Assembly (NCBI GenBank): GCA_022661535.1
Contig: JAKULF010000011.1
Coordinates: 558,001-622,000 of the forward strand
Origin: Eutypa lata
Lineage: Eukaryota > Ascomycota > Sordariomycetes > Xylariales > Diatrypaceae
Direction of reading: 5' to 3'
Length of the DNA stretch: 64,000 nt
Positions 24,354-36,821 of the stretch are shown here, piece after piece. The number at the start of each line of letters is the position of its first letter. Positions within the stretch are counted from its first letter, which is position 1. The notes beneath the pieces were generated by a model. The model saw only the letters and a list, made by a program, of their open reading frames with translations. It searched no databases and had not been told where the DNA came from. The position numbers and the translations under genes were made by a program.

Positions 24354-25790
24354 TTTATTGATGGATTGGTTGATTGAGCAATTGGTTGGTTGGCTCGCTG
24401 GCTGGCTGGCTGATTAGCTAGTTGGTTTGATTATAATAGATTATGAGGGTTCATTTTATTTTAAAAGAGCAACGGCAACGACGAACGGCAAGACATTGTC
24501 AAAAAGCATTATTATTTAGCAGGTTCAGGTGTTTCAAGGAGTTGTCTGGAAATAGGGAGAGGGAAGAGGGGAGGCAGGGTTTTGGCTGGCTGGCTAGCTA
24601 GCTGACACGGAAGCAAAGAAGCAAGCCTCGTTTTATTCTTCAGACTTTTTTTTTTCCCCAGGTGGAATAGGGAGAGAGGGACAGTAAGGACCGGATACCC
24701 CCGAAGGAAGGGAGGAAGAAAGAAAGGGAAACGATTTAAACAAGCTTCAAATAAACTTCAGCTGTGCATACAAATGGTTTGTGGTCGCCAATCTTATGGT
24801 CTGATGTTCACTTGCTCTTTTGCAGAGAGAGAGGGGGGCTTTGGGAATTGTAAATAGCTAGCTACTTGGTCGTCTGATCCCTCTTGTTTGATTTTCGAAA
24901 TTTTGGCAACAAGAGGAATGAATGAGTGAATGGATAGATGTAGGCTGACGCAGAAATACACACGTGGCGCATGATGTATATATATTCCTCGCCGGTTTGC
25001 TACGAGACAAGGCTGCATGCGGTATCGAAGCTCGAATACCACTCGCTACCTAGGTTAGTAGGATAGCACAATGAGGACGGACGGACATCTTGCGTCACGC
25101 AAGTGACATATATCGTTTGTGTGGTACATGGTTCGTGGTTTTCGTAGACCTCACTTACTTAATTAAGCCTTACTATTCGGAACTCCTCGGTGAACAAGAT
25201 AGAGAGCGTATGCACAGGTATCATATCATTTCCCGGTGCCGTTGAAGAGACGTTGACGTGCACTTCTGCCCTAGTGTTGTGTTACCGTGTTGCGTCCAAT
25301 GGCTTCATATATAGTTAGATGGTACAGTTATAGCTCGGGCTTGGACTTATGCATAGAATGATGACTTATGTAGATCCCATAAGATAATCTACGAGATTAT
25401 ATTTCTCTAAATACATAGTTATATAATGTAGGGCCTCTTCGTGACGACACGATGCTAACGTGGGTGGGTGGGTGACTAGCTGTTTACTTATGCTTTGTAA
25501 ATAACCTATTCATTCCTTGCAGCAGATGTAAGACTCAATGTGCCTATTCAATTCGTCCGAGTTCACATTCACTCTGACATGATACCATGAATCAGCATGA
25601 AGGATGGATAAAGAGGCGTGAATAAACACTCTTACTTAACCATCTATTGATCGATGGGTCGATACTGAATTATCAGTCTAGGTAGATAGGTAGGTATGTA
25701 CACATAGTCCATTTAGATACAACCCAGCACTGCCCTTCTATACTCCCGGCTTGCTCGTAACTACCTTTTACTTACCTATATACATCATCA
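24354..25790. other. Intergenic region
   Basis: No gene seen. Starts with a (TGGT/TGGC)n-like stretch (24360-24425) and a second one at 24583-24605; then purine-rich blocks (24660-24735) and AT-rich DNA. It contains the 3' UTRs of the two convergent genes. Confidence 0.5.
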
Positions 25791-28133
25791 TCATAACTGC
25801 GCCCTAAGAGCAGCAGCAGCAGCAGCAGCATCAGCATCCGCAAAACCAACACTAGCTCCCATCCCAGCCCCAGAAGAACCACGGCCCAACTTCGCAACGC
25901 AGAAGGAATCAAAATACGCATTCAGCACATCCACGGTGCCAGACCCCTCGACGAGCCTAACCACAACCCCGACATACCCGTCGGGGCGCACGACGACGAC
26001 CCCTCCCTGGGCCGGGTCGAACCCCATCTTCGCGTGCGCGGCGGCCGCCGCATCGGGGACGCGGCGATCCCACCGGTCGTCGGCGAAGATCAGATCGCGG
26101 TACCTGGCCAGGGGGGAGGGCACGTCGCGCGAGATCTCGATCGAGGCCCGCGGCGCCGCCATGATCGTGCAGAAGGTGAAGAACCGGCTGTGCGGGTTCA
26201 GCACCTCGTGCCGCGAGACGCGGGCGATGTCCGGTCGGAGGTGCGCGGTTAGGAAGGATGGCGCTGGGTTGGGGGAGAAGAGGTGCGTGGCGAAGTCGTG
26301 CAGAGGGGATGTGGGTTTTGGTGTGGTGGTGGATGGTGATGGTGATGATGATGGCGGCGTGCCCGCGAACACGAAGATCCGGAACGCTCCGTTCAGCGGG
26401 ATTTGTTGTTCTAGGTGCACGACGTTGGCGTCTACTACCCGCGTCACGTCCGCGTTGATGAAGAGGTGGCCTGGGCGCAGGCGCGTGTCGTGCGGGTAGG
26501 TCAGTACGAGGGGATGGGCCGCTGCTGCTGCCGGAGGGGACCAGTTCACGAGGTTCGCCGCGTAGGCTACGCCGTAGCCGCTGGTGAACGCGCAGGATTC
26601 TTTGAAGGTTCGGATGAAGTCGTTGTCTTCGGATTGTTGGTGGTGGTGATGATGAGCAGGGGTGATGGTGGTTGTGGGAGTGGGAGTGGGAGCGGGGGTG
26701 GCGTCGGCGTGCTTCGATGCCGCCTGCACCTCGGTCGCGGCTGGCAGCCGCTGCGAGAACAGCTTGGCGTATTGGTTGTCGAAGTTGAGGAGGGCCTCGG
26801 CGACCGCGTGCCGCTCTGGCTCGTACGTTTGTAGCAGGGCCCGGTCCGCGAACCCGGACTCGACGGCATGGAGCTTCCATGCTAGGTTCTGGGCGTCCAG
26901 GAATGCTGTGTTCATGCCTTGGCCGGCTTTTGGCTGTTGTGATAAATAGACTTCGGTTAGTTGGATTCCTTGCTTTGACTACCAAGGTAGGTAAGGAGGT
27001 ATTCAGGGTATGGGTAAGTGCTCACGCTGTGGGTATGGCATGCGTCGCCGCCTAGGAAGACTCGGTGGTCGAGGGTGTACTTCTCTGCGATGCCCTGGCC
27101 GATGGGGTATACGGAATACCACTCTACGCGTTCCCATTCGATGAAGTATGGCTTGAGGATCTTCTTGGCGGATGTTTGGACCTCTTCCTCCGTGGCTGTC
27201 TTGCGGGGGCTCCAGTCCGCGTCCGTCGAGGAGGCGAGCTGGATGTAAAGCCGAACCATGCCGTTCTCTCTAGGTATGACCATAATTGACCCATGTTCGG
27301 AGTGTATCGTACATTTCATCTAGACATTGTGATTGTGAGCAGCTTGTCCCCTTAACCAATGTAGCTTCACTTGAGAAACGCGTACCTTGATATCAGGGAA
27401 ATCGGTATTAACAACGCCGTCCATAACGCCCCATACGTGTGATATGGGATCTTTATGGGTGATGTTTATTCCCAGTTTAGTCCTCACGAACGACTTCGCC
27501 CCTTCGCCACTGAACAAGTACTTGGCGCGCACGGTTTCCCGAGCCGTGCCATCGACGTGCTCCATGTCGACCTCGACGGGGTAGTCCGGATTGGCCTTCT
27601 CGTCGGACCGGAAGTCCTTGATGGTCCACGACCTCTGGATCGCGACGCCGTGCTTCTCCAGGTCCGCGATGAAGACCCGCTCGATGAGGCCCTGGTGCAG
27701 GAGCGTGGTGAACGGGTACCGGGCGTCGATGAAGGCCGGGCAGCTCGCCCAGGTCCCCGTCCGCACGATGCCCTTGCCTTCGTCGTGGTGGTGGTGGGGC
27801 GGGTCCCAGAAGGCCACCTCGAAGACCCGCGCGGGCTTGTGCGCCATGATGGCCGATTTCAGCCCCATGTTGCGCAGCAGATCCAGCGACCGCGGCTGGA
27901 TCCCGTCCGCGCGACCCGTCGGCGTCGGCTCCGCTCGGTTGTCGATGTGCTTGATCTTGTAGCCCCATCTCGCAAGACACGTCGAGAGCATGAGCCCGAC
28001 TGGCCCGGCGCCGATAATCACTAGTCGTGTGTCAGGTGTCAGGACCGTATAGGTCGGAAGTGGTGTGGGATTTACCTATATCATAATGTGACAGAGTTCT
28101 CCCTTCCGGGAGTTGGTTCTCCATTGTGGGCAT
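25791..28133 (-). CDS. FAD-dependent phenol hydroxylase-type monooxygenase
   Basis: Flavoprotein aromatic hydroxylase (phenol 2-monooxygenase family), using NADPH and O2. Four exons on the minus strand: 28076-28133, 27386-28020, 27026-27319, 25791-26933, giving 709 residues. Dinucleotide-binding motif [20 protein letters not shown] spans the first junction. Further family motifs: [18 protein letters not shown], then [17 protein letters not shown], the flavin-binding GD motif split by an intron exactly after HTHS, and [11 protein letters not shown]. The C-terminal part corresponds to the thioredoxin-fold dimerisation domain of phenol hydroxylases ([30 protein letters not shown]). Two low-complexity insertions stand out: a Thr/Pro-His5 stretch near 26640-26700 and [12 protein letters not shown] near 26310-26360. 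The C-terminus is an Ala run from a CAG/GCT-type repeat (25808-25830). The substrate cannot be told. No secondary-metabolite genes adjoin it. Confidence 0.93.
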
Positions 28134-28638
28134 GGTAGTTTAGAGGGACTCGGAGGAAAAGAAAGGTTAAGATAGATCGAGAGAGCACGACGGAAAAAAA
28201 TAAATAGATATAGAATGGAGGAAAGTCTATGAGTATCTCTAGATACTAATGGCCTGACCTGACTCGAGGTATGGTTGTACAAGCTCGTTGCTCACGGGAG
28301 ACGAGACGAGCAATGGTATGTTGGTTCCTGAGGGATATCTTCCCGACTTATAAATGACATTATTATCAAGACCTCTGGTAGGTCGGATGAGCCACAGGAA
28401 CTGGGAGCCTATATATAGATAGCCTCGCTTGAAAGGCTCTCCCGCTCTCTCTCCCGACACGAGACAATGATGCAGCGAGGTGCACAATGTGGCACCGCAA
28501 CTCTGTGCACCCTCCCTACCTACCTACCTACCCTGCTCGGCTGAGCTGGCTGTGGGAATCTTGCTTCTTGGCTTAGTTTTAGTCTAGGCCCGTAGGTTGT
28601 TTTTTTGTTTTTTTTGGAGGCGTCAAAAGTGCGTGTAT

Positions 28639-28675
<37 letters not shown>

Positions 28676-30923
28676 ACGGGGTTACGACATCACCCTCTAT
28701 CTCTCTCTCTCTCTCCGCACGACTTCGGTAAACGGTCCTGGGACCTGGGGTGGCCATACAGTCGGGACATTGGTCGATTCGACGACACGATATCCGCTGG
28801 GGTTGGGGGCTTCCCCATTTTCCGCCATCAACTAGGTAAGGTTCGCTTGGGCTCAGCACAAGCCTCATCAGACACGGGATGTCAAGTCGGCAATGGGGGT
28901 GGGGCCGCCTGTGGGGTCGAACACGGATGAGAACATCGGGAATGAAATCGGTGGAGACTTTTTGGACCCTTCGAGCGAGCGAGCAAACTTCGTACTCAGC
29001 AAAATTAGATACATACCTAGAGCTAATCAAAGCGTTTTGATTGATCTAATACGCTGGGCAACTAAGTAACTAAACTAACGTCTCGCTATCTTTTACAGCA
29101 CTAACTAACCTGACCACGGTCATGCCTGAACTTTACGGGGTCTTATTAGTTAGACTATATAGGCCTAGGCCTCGTACTACGTAGTATCTACGTTAGGGGG
29201 GTAGGTAGGTAATAGTTAAGTCAAGCTCTGTTCAGGTGACGGTGGATGGATGGATTGGATGGATTTCTCCAACCTCGGCCCGTCTTCAAACCCGAGAGAC
29301 ATGGCCCGAGCACGTCATCGCATTCGAAGATAGCGATGTTTTTTTTTTTGACCGGCAGCGATGGTGTAACTAACGTCTTGTGATCATTTAGTTTTATAGT
29401 CTTATCATGCATGCCCTCATTGTTCGCTTTGAAGGTCAGAACGCGGATTTTGGAGGGTTTGGGGGAGGGTCTTTCCCCCAACAACAACAACAGCAAAAAA
29501 CCCTAGTTAGATTGTGTCTATACTAAGACGGATATACCATCGTAAGTTGTAACCATATGTTGTCTTCGCCGGCAATATGGACTGGGCTTGCAACCGCCGA
29601 CTTTTCTTATTTACTACCTACGGCACCTCTAGCTAATGGCTACATTGAGGTCTTCAATTTATGTATATTGTAGATATAATTCCATGTAATGTATACCTAA
29701 ATAGGTGCAACTAAATGATCTCCGACTTGCAACTCAATTATTATTCCTTGTTACTACTGCGAGTCGTTGCCAAAACAATTGACAGATTTTGATATTTCTG
29801 AAGAGCTCTTAACCTTCACGAGCCTGCACGACAGCATACTTGGCAATATTTAAACAAGTCTGGCTGGCTCGCGAGTTGCCTTCTTTCCCCCCGAAACTGG
29901 GCCAACTTCAGGGGCTGTCTTATTCTCTATACCCAGGTCCAGCCCTGACGTTTGTGTATTTACACGGGAGGTCTTCATGTTCCAAGCCAACAGAACTCAT
30001 ACCGGTAACAGCTCTACGTTACTCATCGATAATCAAGTAGGTAGGGCCACATAGTTTACATGTATGGAGTCAAGCTTTACGACGTTAAAGAAGACAATAT
30101 ATTTCCTTCGCATATGTTATCAGCCGATAATCATGCCTGATACTTTCTCTTGTCGAATATCTAATAGTTCATTGTTATTAAATATGCCGTACTAATCATT
30201 CGAATCTCAATGCCTATCTGAGGACGTCATTTAATTTAGCAACAACCTTCTATGGTATCTCCCAGCTAACATAGGGTGTCCAGCAGTTTGCATTTATATC
30301 AATCTGAACTACCTGGGTAGGTACACAAACTTAGTCTTCCTTACCTAAGAAAACATTGAATATCTATCAACATTGAATGTTGTCTAACTGACATTATTTA
30401 TCACACTACTATAAAGAATTTTACGCAGCCCATTCAATTTCCCACTCCTTAAGGCAGGCGTAGAGGTAGGATGCAATACTTCAAGTTGTGGAAGGAAGGA
30501 GAGAAGGGTAGTGACGAGAACATACGTTTACTCCTCCTCACCTACCCTAACTCCCAACTTACCCAAATACTTACCTAAGCTACCTACCTATGTGTAGTAC
30601 CTACCTACTTTACTCATATATATGTGGTCTCCATCTATCCTTTTCTAATCCCAACAACAATTTGTCTCGAAGGATTACAAGATGCTGGGCCCATATTTCG
30701 CGTAGCTCTTTGATAACCTTACTTGTTGTCTTCATTATACCAGCCTATGTGTGGTCTGACGTCAGTTTTAGCCCCCTAAATTCTCGCTCGAAAGATTTCT
30801 GATTTGAGGCATAATTTGGAGTTTGCGCTGCTCTGAAGTTGTTTGTATTGGTTGTGTGACCCCGTGGCCTAAAGCTGCTACAGCAGAGTCAAGACACAAA
30901 TCATACCCCCCTATGTCTCTCCC
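28134..30923. other. Intergenic region, 2.8 kb
   Basis: No gene supported. Contains a (CA)n run (28646-28672), a CT run just after it, TACC repeats near 28507-28531, T-runs at 28600 and 29338, and AT-rich DNA from 29580 to 30600. CT/ACCT-rich sequence at 30535-30605 could be part of the upstream region of the next gene. Confidence 0.45.
28646..28672. repeat. (CA)n microsatellite
   Basis: Perfect run of about 13 CA units followed within 30 bases by a (CT)n run. It lies outside any recognised gene. Confidence 0.85.
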
Positions 30924-31535
30924 ATGGCATCAACAGTCCTTCGCCGGCGGACGGGTCTAGGTGTTGTAACGGTACGAGATTTCGCATCTACTGCGAGTTC
31001 AAATGCCTACGATCCTACCGTTCGTGATGGTCTTTCTCTATTAACTCCTAAACGCTCCGAGTCTCATAGTCTGATTCGAGTTGGCTATGATGAGAACAGT
31101 AAGTCTTCTTCTTTACAGAACACCGCCATGAGATATGATAATTAAGGATCTAACATGTTCGATTAGAATGTCGCAACGTGCTTGTCAGATACTGTGCCCA
31201 TATTCCCAGAAACTATCAATATAGGGACGGGATACCCCAGGTTCGTTTTAGGACATCTATCTTTTACTGCGCCTGATTAACAATAGCATCAGATATTCTT
31301 GATCCTGCGTGAACATCTCGGCGATGAGAATCTTGATCTCGCTGGAGGTGTACTCTACGAGCTCATAGAGATCGACTGCGAACACACTGATGATCCTGGA
31401 GCTGCCTTTCAGCGATGGCGGCATGATCATATGTATAGATATGTCAGAACACAGTCTATCCTAGCGTCCCCTAGAGGCCAAGAGCTGATAGTAACTACTA
31501 GGCTGATTTTGAACTTCCTCATGTTCCTCATATGA
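30924..31535 (+). CDS. Unrecognised three-exon protein, 163 aa
   Basis: Exons 30924-31098, 31167-31240 and 31293-31535, with good splice signals (GTAAGT; branch CTAACATG before GATTAG; second acceptor GCATCAG) and consistent phase. The N-terminus (ASTVLRRRTGLGVVTVRDFA) is Arg-rich without acids early on and could be a mitochondrial presequence, which is a guess. The centre has RNVLVRYCAHIPRNYQYRDG, then ELIEIDCEHTDDPGAAFQRW. No family recognised. The stop (TGA 31533-31535) overlaps the ATG of the next frame (31532-31534), so the real gene may splice into that frame; a donor-like GTAACT sits at 31491. Composition is AT-richer than the housekeeping genes. Confidence 0.5.
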
Positions 31536-32455
31536 CGACAATTACTCCATCTATCACCCCAACCACCACGCTTACACGCTGGCGCTCAGAGCACCCTGAG
31601 CGATATCCCTTTGTTCTCTCCGATTCGTCGCCCTCAACTGAGCGGTCTTCCTTTGACCCAAGCTGCATTCGCAATAGGAAGGCCTGGCTCATTGACCACA
31701 CTCTCTATGTGTCATCCCGAAATGAAGGCACTCGCCCATTACAGAGTCCGAGTCCGAAGGAATTCCACGAGATGCAGTGGAATTCTGAGTATGGTGGCAA
31801 GGGTAAACTTATTGAACAGCGCGAGATCCCATTAACTTCCCCCGATCGTCTCAGCGGCTCTTCTCCTGTGGGCATCGCAGATATGACGACTACCTCGATT
31901 TGGTCCAAGAAATATCGCCACTCCACTTCCGGAGACTCGACCCTTAACAAGCTGATGCGAAAGCTCAGCCAGGTTAAAACTGATGCCAACGCGGACCAGA
32001 GACGGTATAGTTGGTTCCACGAGATGAGTTCTCTATCTACTGATATGCGACCCGCTGCGGACCCTATTTCAACCCCCCTTCCGAACGACTGCAAAATACC
32101 AAACGCCATCTTTGCAAGAAAATACCACCTGGCTGAAATTGGAAGTAATCTACCTTCTAATATCCACATAAGCCAGATGCCCACTGCTGAATCCAAGGCA
32201 ACAGATGCTATTATTGAAGCTGCAAATGCTGGGCTGCTGGACAAACCGTCCCACTGGTCTTTCCGAGGCCCATTCACTCCGCAGCTTGGTTTCGATGGCG
32301 GGTTAGACTATCAATGGGGACTACGCGAGCCGACTATCACTGTTCGGAGATTTGATATCGATGCCCCCCATGAACCAAAATTCGAGATGCTTCAACCATC
32401 TATATACAGAGATCCTTGCTATGAAATACGTAGAAGACCATCAATAGCTCAATGA
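31532..32455 (+). CDS. Unrecognised frame, 307 aa, probably same locus as the preceding gene
   Basis: Open frame of 308 codons on the + strand. The product is Ser/Thr/Pro-rich with scattered aromatic residues (HEMQWNSEYGGKGKL, WSFRGPFTPQLGFDGGLDYQ) and a C-terminal FDIDAPHEPKFEMLQPS. No family recognised. Its ATG overlaps the preceding stop, which in a fungal nuclear genome points to a missed intron rather than two coupled cistrons. I could not find a convincing GT-AG pair that joins the two frames in phase: the donor at 31491 with the CTCAG acceptor ending at 31589 gives the wrong phase. Coding status is supported by length against a background of about 50% GC. Confidence 0.5.
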   Translation: MTTITPSITPTTTLTRWRSEHPERYPFVLSDSSPSTERSSFDPSCIRNRKAWLIDHTLYVSSRNEGTRPLQSPSPKEFHEMQWNSEYGGKGKLIEQREIPLTSPDRLSGSSPVGIADMTTTSIWSKKYRHSTSGDSTLNKLMRKLSQVKTDANADQRRYSWFHEMSSLSTDMRPAADPISTPLPNDCKIPNAIFARKYHLAEIGSNLPSNIHISQMPTAESKATDAIIEAANAGLLDKPSHWSFRGPFTPQLGFDGGLDYQWGLREPTITVRRFDIDAPHEPKFEMLQPSIYRDPCYEIRRRPSIAQ

Positions 32456-33360
32456 CCCCCAGATAAAAGGGAAGCTACGGTCTTTGGGGCGGGCGGTATA
32501 TCTGGCTGGGCAAGGAGTAACCCTAGTCAAGAGGCACCACCTGAAAAGGCTACGTTTATCATAGACGAAGAACCAAGCACGCTACTCCGTACGCTTGAAA
32601 GCAGGAAGTAGCAATAATATCCAACCAATGTCTGATATATGTACACAGCCGGACCAGTACCGGAGCCCCTATTAGAGGTATATAAGCCCTTTCGAAAAGA
32701 GTTGGTAGAATGCCAGCATAGATCCACGGGGCTTAGCAGCTCTAGACCTGTACAGCAATATAGGTGTATAGCAATGTTGTACGTACAAGAACGTCTCTAA
32801 CGAGTAGTCAAATTATCCACGGAAACTGGCGGAATGCTGGCCCGCTTATTCCACAGCACGACGAAGCTATCGTGACGGGCAACACTCGGAAGACGATGTC
32901 ATCGCACAGCGCTTTCGACTGCCAACGGTCGAAAGCCCTACTCCTGCCAGTTTCGACACCCACGATGTAGTTTCTATTGTTTACCCCACGTGTTAAAATT
33001 TTATCGGTGCCTAAACAATAACAAACCACTTTCCTGCCTTTCCAAACAACTTCTCTCCCTTGATCCCATCACAACACAAAGCCGAGCAAGCACATCTTCA
33101 TCTCTTTTCGTATCAGCTTGTGAATCTATTCGCACTGGCTTTATGGTACATCAAGCAGTTGTTTTATACAGTTATATCTTATTGTAAAGAATCCACCCAT
33201 CCAAATACCAGGAAGAGAAGTAGCCAACAACACTCGCACTGGCCTTGGCCACTACTGAACCTCACAAACTCTCCCTCACAAGGCCTGATAAGGCAATCCT
33301 CACTCAATCTTTGTTACTAATAAAGCATTCAACATCACTTTCGCGAGTACTGATCCCAAG
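32456..33360. other. Intergenic region and promoter of the next gene
   Basis: No gene seen. The last 150 bases before ATG 33361 are rich in CAACA/CTC strings, typical of a fungal leader. Confidence 0.5.
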
Positions 33361-36022
33361 ATGGCATCTAACTCAAGGAAGTTTGTTGTGGGCTCCCCGC
33401 CTCAGCAGGAGCCTGGCTACCTCTCCAGACGAGTAGCTGAACGTGGAGAGCGCAAATTTAAGCTCAAGTTGAAGCAGAAATCTGACCCTGATTCCGATGT
33501 GGAAATGCGCACACCCCCACGCCAAATTGCAACTTCGAACACACAGGATGTGGCATGCGAACCTGGTTCTGACTCTTCAGACTCTTCAAGCTCACCATAT
33601 GGTTCTATACAGGAGGATCGGCTACCATTAAGAAGTGCTGATGAATACGGTGGAGCACTTCGGTCCGCGCGTATTTCGCAGGGTCTCGCTGATGCCGGGG
33701 CAAACCAATTTTCGGCTATGTAAGTTACTCTTTCGTCTCTATTGGGTGACTCGTCACTAACTAGTATAGCTATCCAATGGGTAACAAAGCACGGGACTCA
33801 GTTGAATTGGTCAGTCCACGACCAATACCAATCCCACATAGGATCCTAAGCTATGAAGAGCATGATGAGCCTGAGGAGCCTAGTTACCATGGCCGTTCCG
33901 AGCAGAAAACTGGTCGTTCTGGCCAAAATCGGTATCAATTCCAGCGGGATGATGAGGCGTCTGAGGCTTCGCAGCGGCAAATTCTTCACGGGAGCGACAC
34001 AGGTCCCAGCATGGCAGCCCTAAACAAACCAACCGATTTGACTGGCAACCTTCAGCATGAACCTCGTCAAGGCAAGGCAACTAACATTTCGCGCCGGAGA
34101 ATTTACCATGACGATAGTGATGACGGCGACGACGGCGAGTACGTTGATCCCGCTTTGGCTCCTCTGCGCCGGCGAGCGGGCCGTTCGCCGGATTACCGGA
34201 CGGCAAACCCTTCCCGTCGCCAGTTATATGCTCATGAGGATGACGAGGAATATGTCCTCGCTATGAAGAAAAAGCCGCAGCCTAACAAGCACTTTAACGC
34301 AGACCTGGGTTTCCCGATAACCAGTGGCGCCTCTGAGCGAGAACTCCCTCGCAGACGGGCTCAGGACGTTTTCACAAAGGAGCTGGAGCAAAGTCGGTTG
34401 CCTGAGACTTCGAAGAACCTGAGCGACTTCCTCGACAAAGAGCTGCAACCGGCCTCCCGTCTGAGCCGAAATACTACTATATCGTATATGGTAGAGCAGG
34501 CCAATAAGGCGTCACAAGACTCGCCAAAATTACTACCGGCCCTGCCGATAGTTCCTGCGACTAAGAAGAAGCGCCGTCCGGCACCTCTCGACATAAAAGC
34601 GGCAGAAGCCTCTGACCGGGTTAAACCCATAGCCGTACGGGGTACGCAACTGACAGAGAAGCCCAAGTGGCGACCTCTCAAAATCAAGCAAGAGCTGCGT
34701 GGGGCTAAGTTGGAGCAACGTGAAGCTAAGCAAGAGCGTCGTGAAGACAAGCCGGAGCAACCTCGTCCTACGTCGTCGGTATACAGCCAGCCATCGATGC
34801 CTTTCAAAAGTTCGGCAAAAGTAAGCCCGTTACATATCAATAAGCTACCAGACACAAAAGGTGATATGTTTGAAGACTACGGCCGTTGGCATGGGGGGAA
34901 AGAGCCCCGTACCATCCCGAAATCACTTACAATGCCGGAGATTGACGATATACGTCAAGTTTCGCCGTATACTCCTTTAACGCCATGGCTCGATCGTGAT
35001 CCGGATTTTAGAAAGGGCAAAAAGACCATGGTTAGGTACAATGGTTGGCTCGAGAACGCCGCTATAGAATCACGGAAGAAACCCGAGCCAAAGAAGCCCG
35101 GCATCTTGAACGCTTTCAGAAAGAAGGTTCAAGGCTTTGTAAGTATTCCGCTTCCTTACATTTGGTTCACCTATTTCGATCCAAGCTAACGAGACATGTC
35201 TGTGTGTAGAAAGGTAAAGCCGACGACTTCATGACCTTCGGTGTGCAGCCAGGTAATGGGTTTCATCGTAGCATGAGTACGCGCGATGTTGCTGGCGCAA
35301 ATAAAACTACCAACAACGCAGCAACTGCTGTCTCGGTACCTCCGCGCCCGCAAAGCATTCTGTACTGCGAGCTTCGATTCTTGCTTCACCAAGCCACCGA
35401 TGCCTTTTTGAGAGACATGTGGAGCAAAGGCTTTTTAAGCGTCTCTCGATTGAAGAAGATCGATGATGTATACGTGGGCCATGGCCGGCCTCGAGTCCTC
35501 GGATTTTTTTACGACTTCGAAACTCAGTTGTCGCTAGTGCTTATACATGCCGAGCACGCGGAATTTCAATTCTTCGGCCCCAAGCGCTTTGATCGGGCGG
35601 CAATCCTGAGTTGCCTACGGGCGGGTCTAGTTGATGCACGTCAAATGCAAGTGCACAATTACTGCTTCAACGATACAGTCATCGCCAAGCACTTGATTGA
35701 TGCGCATCTTCTACTAGAGTTCTTCGGCTCAGGCCCAGAGCACTATGGTATTCTGGCCAAGTGCGGCATCTTTTTCAAGAAGTATATCGACTTCGAAAGT
35801 GGCGACTATGAAGGCAGAGCCGCACAGGCTGTGTACACTGGGCATGAGGAGTTGGCTGTTCCTGATAAGGAGCAGAAAGAGGAGGCCGACCAGGAGATCG
35901 AGGCAGTTCGGAATCAGGAGCCAGAGACTCAATCCGCGCCTGACACTGAGCACATGAGGTTAGCCGAACTGGTTTTTGAGGCCGCTTCTCCTAAGCTCCA
36001 TCTCCCTGTCCACGAGAGCTAG
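33361..36022 (+). CDS. Unrecognised large protein, 846 aa, ends at a TAG inside a longer frame
   Basis: Exons 33361-33719, 33770-35138 and 35210-36022; GT-AG junctions in phase. The first 580 residues are disordered and rich in charged residues, Ser and Pro: DDSDDGDDGEYVDPALAPLR, a basic KKKRRPAPLD, and a degenerate repeat around 34690-34755 (LRGAKLEQREAKQERREDK). The last exon (about 270 residues) looks folded: SILYCELRFLLHQATDAFLR, LSLVLIHAEHAEFQFFGPKR, YCFNDTVIAKHLIDAHLLLEFF. No family recognised; the folded part may be a lineage-specific domain. The stop TAG at 36020-36022 is followed in the same frame by 120 further sense codons to 36385. Codon use is AT-richer than the housekeeping genes. 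The exon pattern is convincing; function is unknown. Confidence 0.75.
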
Positions 36023-36385
36023 AAGCAGCGGATGGTGCATGGCGAAGATGAGGAGCAGTCGGCCAAGGTTCACCACCCTCTACACAAACGTCAGGAGCAG
36101 ACCCACCAGTGGGTGAAGACGAGTATCGTTCCTGGCGACGAGGACTATGAAGCTGCTGCCGCTTCGCCTTTGCGTCAGGAAGAGACTACTTGGAAACACC
36201 ATGGCTTCCGGCCCCAGCGGCAAGTGCGCGGTTATAACGAGTCTAAGTATGACGGCCCAGTTCTCCAGCCGAAGACTTACCAGTTGCCAAAGAACGGACT
36301 GTCTCCCTGGCACCCCATCAACAATAACAATCCCGGCAGCAACCCCGGCAACAACCCTAGTAACGACGACGACAACTTCTTTTAG
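36023..36385 (+). other. In-frame continuation past TAG 36020-36022
   Basis: 120 sense codons in the same frame as the preceding exon, ending at a TAG at 36383-36385. The product is of the same compositional type (VHGEDEEQSAKVHHPLHKRQ; FRPQRQVRGYNESKYDGP) and ends in an Asn/Pro/Gly/Asp tail. It could be a C-terminal part lost by a CAG-to-TAG change, joined by an intron ending at the TAG (a weak donor GTTTTT at 35972 keeps phase), or made by readthrough or RNA editing. Confidence 0.45.
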
Positions 36386-36438
36386 AATACTCGTCATGAC
36401 ATGACATGTACGGTCTACGCCGTCGTCGACATATATGG

Positions 36439-36545
36439 TACTCTTTCGTCGGCATACACACTACTCTTTCGTCGGCACACATGGTACTCTTTCGTCGGCA
36501 CACTACTCTCTCGTCAGCATACTACTCTCTCGTCGGCATACACGC
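36439..36545 (+). repeat. Short tandem repeat, about five copies
   Basis: Core TACTCTTTCGTCGGCATACA and variants (TTCGTCGGCACAC, TCTCGTCAGCATAC, TCTCGTCGGCATAC) recur with 19-24-base spacing directly downstream of the preceding gene's extended frame. Confidence 0.8.
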
Positions 36546-36821
36546 CATTCTCGTATTTTCCTATATCGTTTCTTTGTTATGTCGATTGTTTACGGATACG
36601 GTTTTCGGTTTCTCATGAGCATCCGAGTGTTGTTCGTCAGCACTCACACATGCAGGTTTTGCAATTGATTCATTGGACTTGTCTTTTCTTCCGAACTTTG
36701 GTCCCACCTTCTGGACAGCACTTCGGCGTTACTCCTTTCTTGGAGCTTCATATGATACTATCTCCGACTTTGCCTATCACTCAGAGTGGAGTTTACTACT
36801 ACAACTATTCATGTCTCCCCT

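Noticed and set aside
25791..25830. C-terminal AQL of the monooxygenase as a peroxisomal signal
   Set aside because: It is only a loose match to the PTS1 consensus and follows a length-variable Ala repeat, so not listed as a feature.
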